Source of the DNA: Nocardiopsis sp. N85
Lineage (GTDB): Bacteria; Actinomycetota; Actinomycetes; Streptosporangiales; Streptosporangiaceae
Assembly: GCF_028882275.1 (NCBI RefSeq)
Contig: NZ_JARBUT010000027.1
Span: 1-64,000 of the forward strand
Direction: 5' to 3'
DNA length: 64,000 nt
Position numbers and translations under genes: made by a program
Notes under the pieces: model-generated
The model's database searches: none
What the model was told of the DNA's origin: nothing
Seen by the model: only the letters and a program-made list of their open reading frames with translations
Shown: positions 61,404 through 64,000 of the stretch, piece after piece
Numbering within the stretch: position 1 is the first letter of the stretch
How the letters are laid out: every line of letters begins with the position of its first letter

Positions 61404-61640
61404 CCCGCACCGTGCTTCCCACTCTTCCCCCGCCTCCCGTCCTCCCTCGCCCCACCCGTACCGCTTTCCCGCCCTCGCACGCCCGCACCACGTCTCTCGC
61501 TCCTCCCCACCCGCACCGTGCTTCCCGCCTTCCCCGCCCGCACCACGTCTCTCCCATGGACGAGGGCGTCGGGGCCGAGGGCCCGCGCGGATACCCGCCC
61601 ACACCGTGTCCGGCCCGCACCGTGCCGCTCCCAGCGCGAC
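61404..61640. repeat. degenerate ~55-bp C-rich tandem repeats
   Basis: CCCGCACCGTGCTTCCC occurs at 61404 and 61510 with a variant near 61454, and GCCCGCACCACGTCTCTC at 61481 and 61536. The spacing of about 53-55 bp makes three units plus decayed copies to about 61640. It occupies most of the 350-bp gap between the methyltransferase and coiled-coil genes; no gene is evident. Confidence 0.65.
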
Positions 61641-61683
61641 ACGCCCCGGCGCGGGCGGGGCCGGAAACGCTACGCTCGCCTGC

Positions 61684-62886
61684 GTGGCGACCTCCGACTC
61701 CAATACCTGCAACTTCCCCGGCTGTGACCGCCCGGTGCCCCGGGCCTCCTCACCCGGGCGACCTCCCCAGTACTGCGACCTGCCCGAGCACACCCGTTGG
61801 CGGGCCTGGAAGGAGCGCCAGCGGCAGGCCCAGGAGTCCGAACGTCAGGAGGCCGAGGCGCGCGCCGCCCGTGAACCCTCCGGTTCCGACGGCCCCGCGT
61901 TCGCCGCGGCCGAACCGGTGACGGCCGCCCGGCTGCGCGCCGACGACCTGCTCACCCGGTTCGCGGTACAGAGCGAACAGCTCACCGAGACACTGCGGTC
62001 CGCCACCGAGGCGTTCGCGACGATGACCGACCCGGCCGCGGCCGAGGCCCAGGTGGAGGCCGCCCGGCTGGCGGGGGGCCGGCACGCCGCCGAGGCCGAC
62101 GCGGCCCGGCTGGAGGCGGAGAACCGTCGGCGTGAGGCGGAATCGGCCCGGCGGGCGGCCGAGGAGGCGGCGTCGGCGGCGATCGCCGCGACCACCGAGG
62201 CCGAGCGGATGGCCGAGGAGGCCTTGACCCGCCGGGACGAGGCCGAGGGCGCACGGGAGCGGGCGGAGCGGGAGACGGAACGGGCCGGGGAGGAACGCGA
62301 CGCCGCCATCGCCGAGGCCAACGCGGGATTGGCCGCCGCCGAGCGCCGGATCGGTGAACTCCGTGACGCGGCCGAGCACGAACGCGCCGACGCCGCCCGG
62401 CGTCTACGGCACGCGCACGCCGAGGCCGAGGGGCTCCGGGCGGAGACGGCCGAGCACGCCCGCCGCCGTGACGAGGCCCTGGCCCGGGCCCGGAGCGAAC
62501 AGGAGCGGGCCGACCGCGCCGAGGAGCGGATCCACCGGCTCGAAGAGTCGCTGATCGCCGAACGCGAACGCGCCAAGGCCGAACTCGCCCGGATCGAGCG
62601 CGCGCTGGAGTCGGAGCGGACGGCGGCCGTGGCCGAACGCGAACGGCTCACCGCCGAACTGGAGCGTTCGGTGGCCGAACGCGAACGGCTGACGGAGGAG
62701 TTGGCGACGCAACGGCGCGGGGCCGAGCTCACCCTCGCCGAGTCGCGCGAGGCCGCGGCCGCCCGGCTGGCGTTGGCGGAGGAGGCGCGGGACCGCGCCG
62801 CGGAACGGGCCGACCGGGCCGAGGCCGAACGCGACGGGGCACTCGCCCGGGCGGCCGAGGCCGAGGCGGCCACCGCGCGGAATTGA
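61684..62886 (+). CDS. long coiled-coil protein with N-terminal FCS-like zinc knuckle
   Basis: 400 aa from GTG 61684. CNFPGCDRP and QYCDLPEHTRWRAWKERQ place three Cys and a His in the first 45 residues, a likely metal site. Residues 130-395 are almost continuous coiled coil built of Ala/Glu/Arg heptads (EAARLAGGRHAAEADAARLE and many similar). The style recalls KfrA-like plasmid proteins and actinomycete filament-forming scaffolds such as Scy and FilP. TACGCT about 10 bases before the GTG, with no ribosome site, suggests a leaderless message. Confidence 0.75.
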   Translation: MATSDSNTCNFPGCDRPVPRASSPGRPPQYCDLPEHTRWRAWKERQRQAQESERQEAEARAAREPSGSDGPAFAAAEPVTAARLRADDLLTRFAVQSEQLTETLRSATEAFATMTDPAAAEAQVEAARLAGGRHAAEADAARLEAENRRREAESARRAAEEAASAAIAATTEAERMAEEALTRRDEAEGARERAERETERAGEERDAAIAEANAGLAAAERRIGELRDAAEHERADAARRLRHAHAEAEGLRAETAEHARRRDEALARARSEQERADRAEERIHRLEESLIAERERAKAELARIERALESERTAAVAERERLTAELERSVAERERLTEELATQRRGAELTLAESREAAAARLALAEEARDRAAERADRAEAERDGALARAAEAEAATARN

Positions 62887-63240
62887 GTTCCCCTCCTCCC
62901 TGAGGAGAGGGGGTCGGGGCCACCCGCCGACGGCCCGAGGCGTGCGCCCCGTCACGGGTCCACCCGCGGCCTTCCCGTACTCCCGGCCGCCCCCGGCGGC
63001 CCTGGGGCCCGGGTCCGTCCCGGCACCCGGGGGCGCAGGGTGGCCGAGGACACCCTCTCGGGGGCGCGGACCCGACCCGGGGGCGTCCTGGCAGCTCAGA
63101 GAGTGGAGAGGTCGGCGCATCGACGCGCGATGAGGGCCGCGCCGAAGGCGGGGTGGCCGAGGACACGGAGAGGGAATCGAACCCGAAACCGGGGGTAAAG
63201 CGTCCTCTGAGTCATGAGTACCGATTCGTCCCGGTCTAGG
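62887..63240. other. 354-bp intergenic region with a 16-bp direct repeat
   Basis: No gene seen. GGGTGGCCGAGGACAC occurs at 63038-63053 and 63151-63166, both in the same orientation. A weak C/G-rich hairpin follows the coiled-coil gene (about 62890-62912). TAGGAT at 63237-63242 may be the -10 for the next gene. Confidence 0.4.
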
Positions 63241-64000
63241 ATGGGGCACGTGCGAGATCTGGGAACCACGGGCGATACCGGACCTCTCGATGTGGGCGAC
63301 ACCTCGCAGCCGGTCCCCCGACGCGCCACCATCGGTGAGCGTCCCCGACCGCGTGTGGACCTGCGTGCCGTCTTCGGGCTGGAGTCGGGTGCCTGGGCCT
63401 GGACCACCGCCGCGCAGGCCGCCATCGCCATGACCGTCTCCTTCGCCTTGGGGGCGTGGTTGTTCGGCGCGCAGGTCGCCACTCTCGCGGCGATGGGCTC
63501 GATGACGGTCCTGTACGAGAAGAAGACCCCCTACGTCTACCGGTCGGCCGCGCTGGCCCTGGTCGGCCTGGGTTTCGTGGGCAGCGTGACGATGGGTTCG
63601 CTGGCCTCGGCGCTCTCCCCGTGGGCGGGGGTGTTCTCCATCGGGCTGACCGCCGGTCTGGCCACCTGGATCTGCGCCGCCTGGCGGGTGGACAAGCCCG
63701 GCCCGCTGTTCATCGTCCTGGTCGGCGCGATCTCCACGATCGTGCCCGGCGGTCTGACCGACGTCCCCCTGCACGCCGCCATCGCCGCGCTCGGGGCGGC
63801 CATCGGCTGGGCGGTGTCGATGTCGGGTGTCGTCGTGCGCGCCCGCCACCCCGAGTACCAGGCGGTGGCCGTGGCCTACCGCAGGCTCGCCGCCCTGCTG
63901 CGGTCGGTGGGCACCCCGGAGCTGGACCACGCGCAGCACGACGCCTCGGTCGCGGTCGCCGACGCCTGGCGCCTGGTGCTGCTGGCGCAGACCCGCGGGT
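63241..64000 (+). CDS. FUSC-family membrane protein, truncated by the window edge
   Basis: The frame opens at ATG 63241 (GTG 63250 is an alternative consistent with a leaderless start from TAGGAT) and runs off the right edge after 253 codons. Hydrophobic helices begin near residue 62 (AAQAAIAMTVSFALGAWLFGA) and include VYRSAALALVGLGFVGSV, AGVFSIGLTAGLATWICAAW, LFIVLVGAISTIVPGGL and AAIAALGAAIGWAVSM, the six-helix pattern of FUSC/aromatic acid exporter proteins. The C-terminal half is missing. Confidence 0.8.
   Translation, partial: MGHVRDLGTTGDTGPLDVGDTSQPVPRRATIGERPRPRVDLRAVFGLESGAWAWTTAAQAAIAMTVSFALGAWLFGAQVATLAAMGSMTVLYEKKTPYVYRSAALALVGLGFVGSVTMGSLASALSPWAGVFSIGLTAGLATWICAAWRVDKPGPLFIVLVGAISTIVPGGLTDVPLHAAIAALGAAIGWAVSMSGVVVRARHPEYQAVAVAYRRLAALLRSVGTPELDHAQHDASVAVADAWRLVLLAQTRG

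Overview
The window is about 72% GC. It carries an actinomycete gene set: a SARP/BTAD regulator, a WYL regulator, an XRE-DUF5753/DUF397 pair, a PF04672 methyltransferase, many GTG starts and ATGA-coupled operons. Two perfect TGGGAGCGCTCCCA palindromes match the CelR/CebR operator known from Thermobifida and Streptomyces. A Nocardiopsaceae chromosome (Nocardiopsis-like) is my best guess; this is inference, because no rRNA or species marker is present.

Layout. 1-11.5 kb is mixed housekeeping and accessory content: an AgcS symporter, an old yellow enzyme, a WYL regulator divergent from a UvrA-like ABC protein, a serine hydrolase, a frameshifted AHSA1-type gene, a methyltransferase and a nucleotidyltransferase. 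13.4-19.2 kb is a compact cassette: a 61-aa six-cysteine peptide, a MauE-like membrane protein, a thioredoxin-fold protein, an ABC exporter and a type I signal peptidase, faced by a SARP regulator. Two near-identical TGTA-N7-TGTA promoter motifs precede the peptide and the operon. I read it as a disulfide-rich secreted peptide system. 19.4-22.0 kb holds three tandem tRNA-shaped elements directly in front of a 771-aa protein I cannot assign. 22.5-24.3 kb has a PI-PLC-like secreted enzyme and a membrane protein. 24.75-33.7 kb is a complete L-arabinose locus (araB-araD-araA, sugar ABC transporter, LacI-type repressor) with matching operators.

34.9-48 kb contains an SDR, an EF-hand protein, membrane proteins, a GH1 beta-glucosidase under a CelR-type operator, a DUF1266 protein, CorA, AlkB, an IS110-family insertion and a Vps62-like protein. 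48.3-50.9 kb is a regulatory cluster (DUF397, XRE, excisionase-like HTH, MmyB-like). 51.1-53.6 kb has an amidohydrolase, a gene keeping only the amidohydrolase rim fused to an Atu4866-like domain, and a stand-alone Atu4866-like gene. 54-58.9 kb has small regulators, an EamA exporter, two LysR regulators and a GNAT acetyltransferase.

59.1-60.6 kb carries a 27-aa precursor peptide ending in YIYY, an attenuator-like hairpin and a cytochrome P450: a cittilin/RP-66453-type P450-crosslinked RiPP locus. A convergent methyltransferase, a coiled-coil protein and a truncated FUSC transporter close the window. The three strongest leads are the tRNA-like array with its large unknown protein, the cystine-knot-like peptide cassette, and the YIYY peptide/P450 locus.
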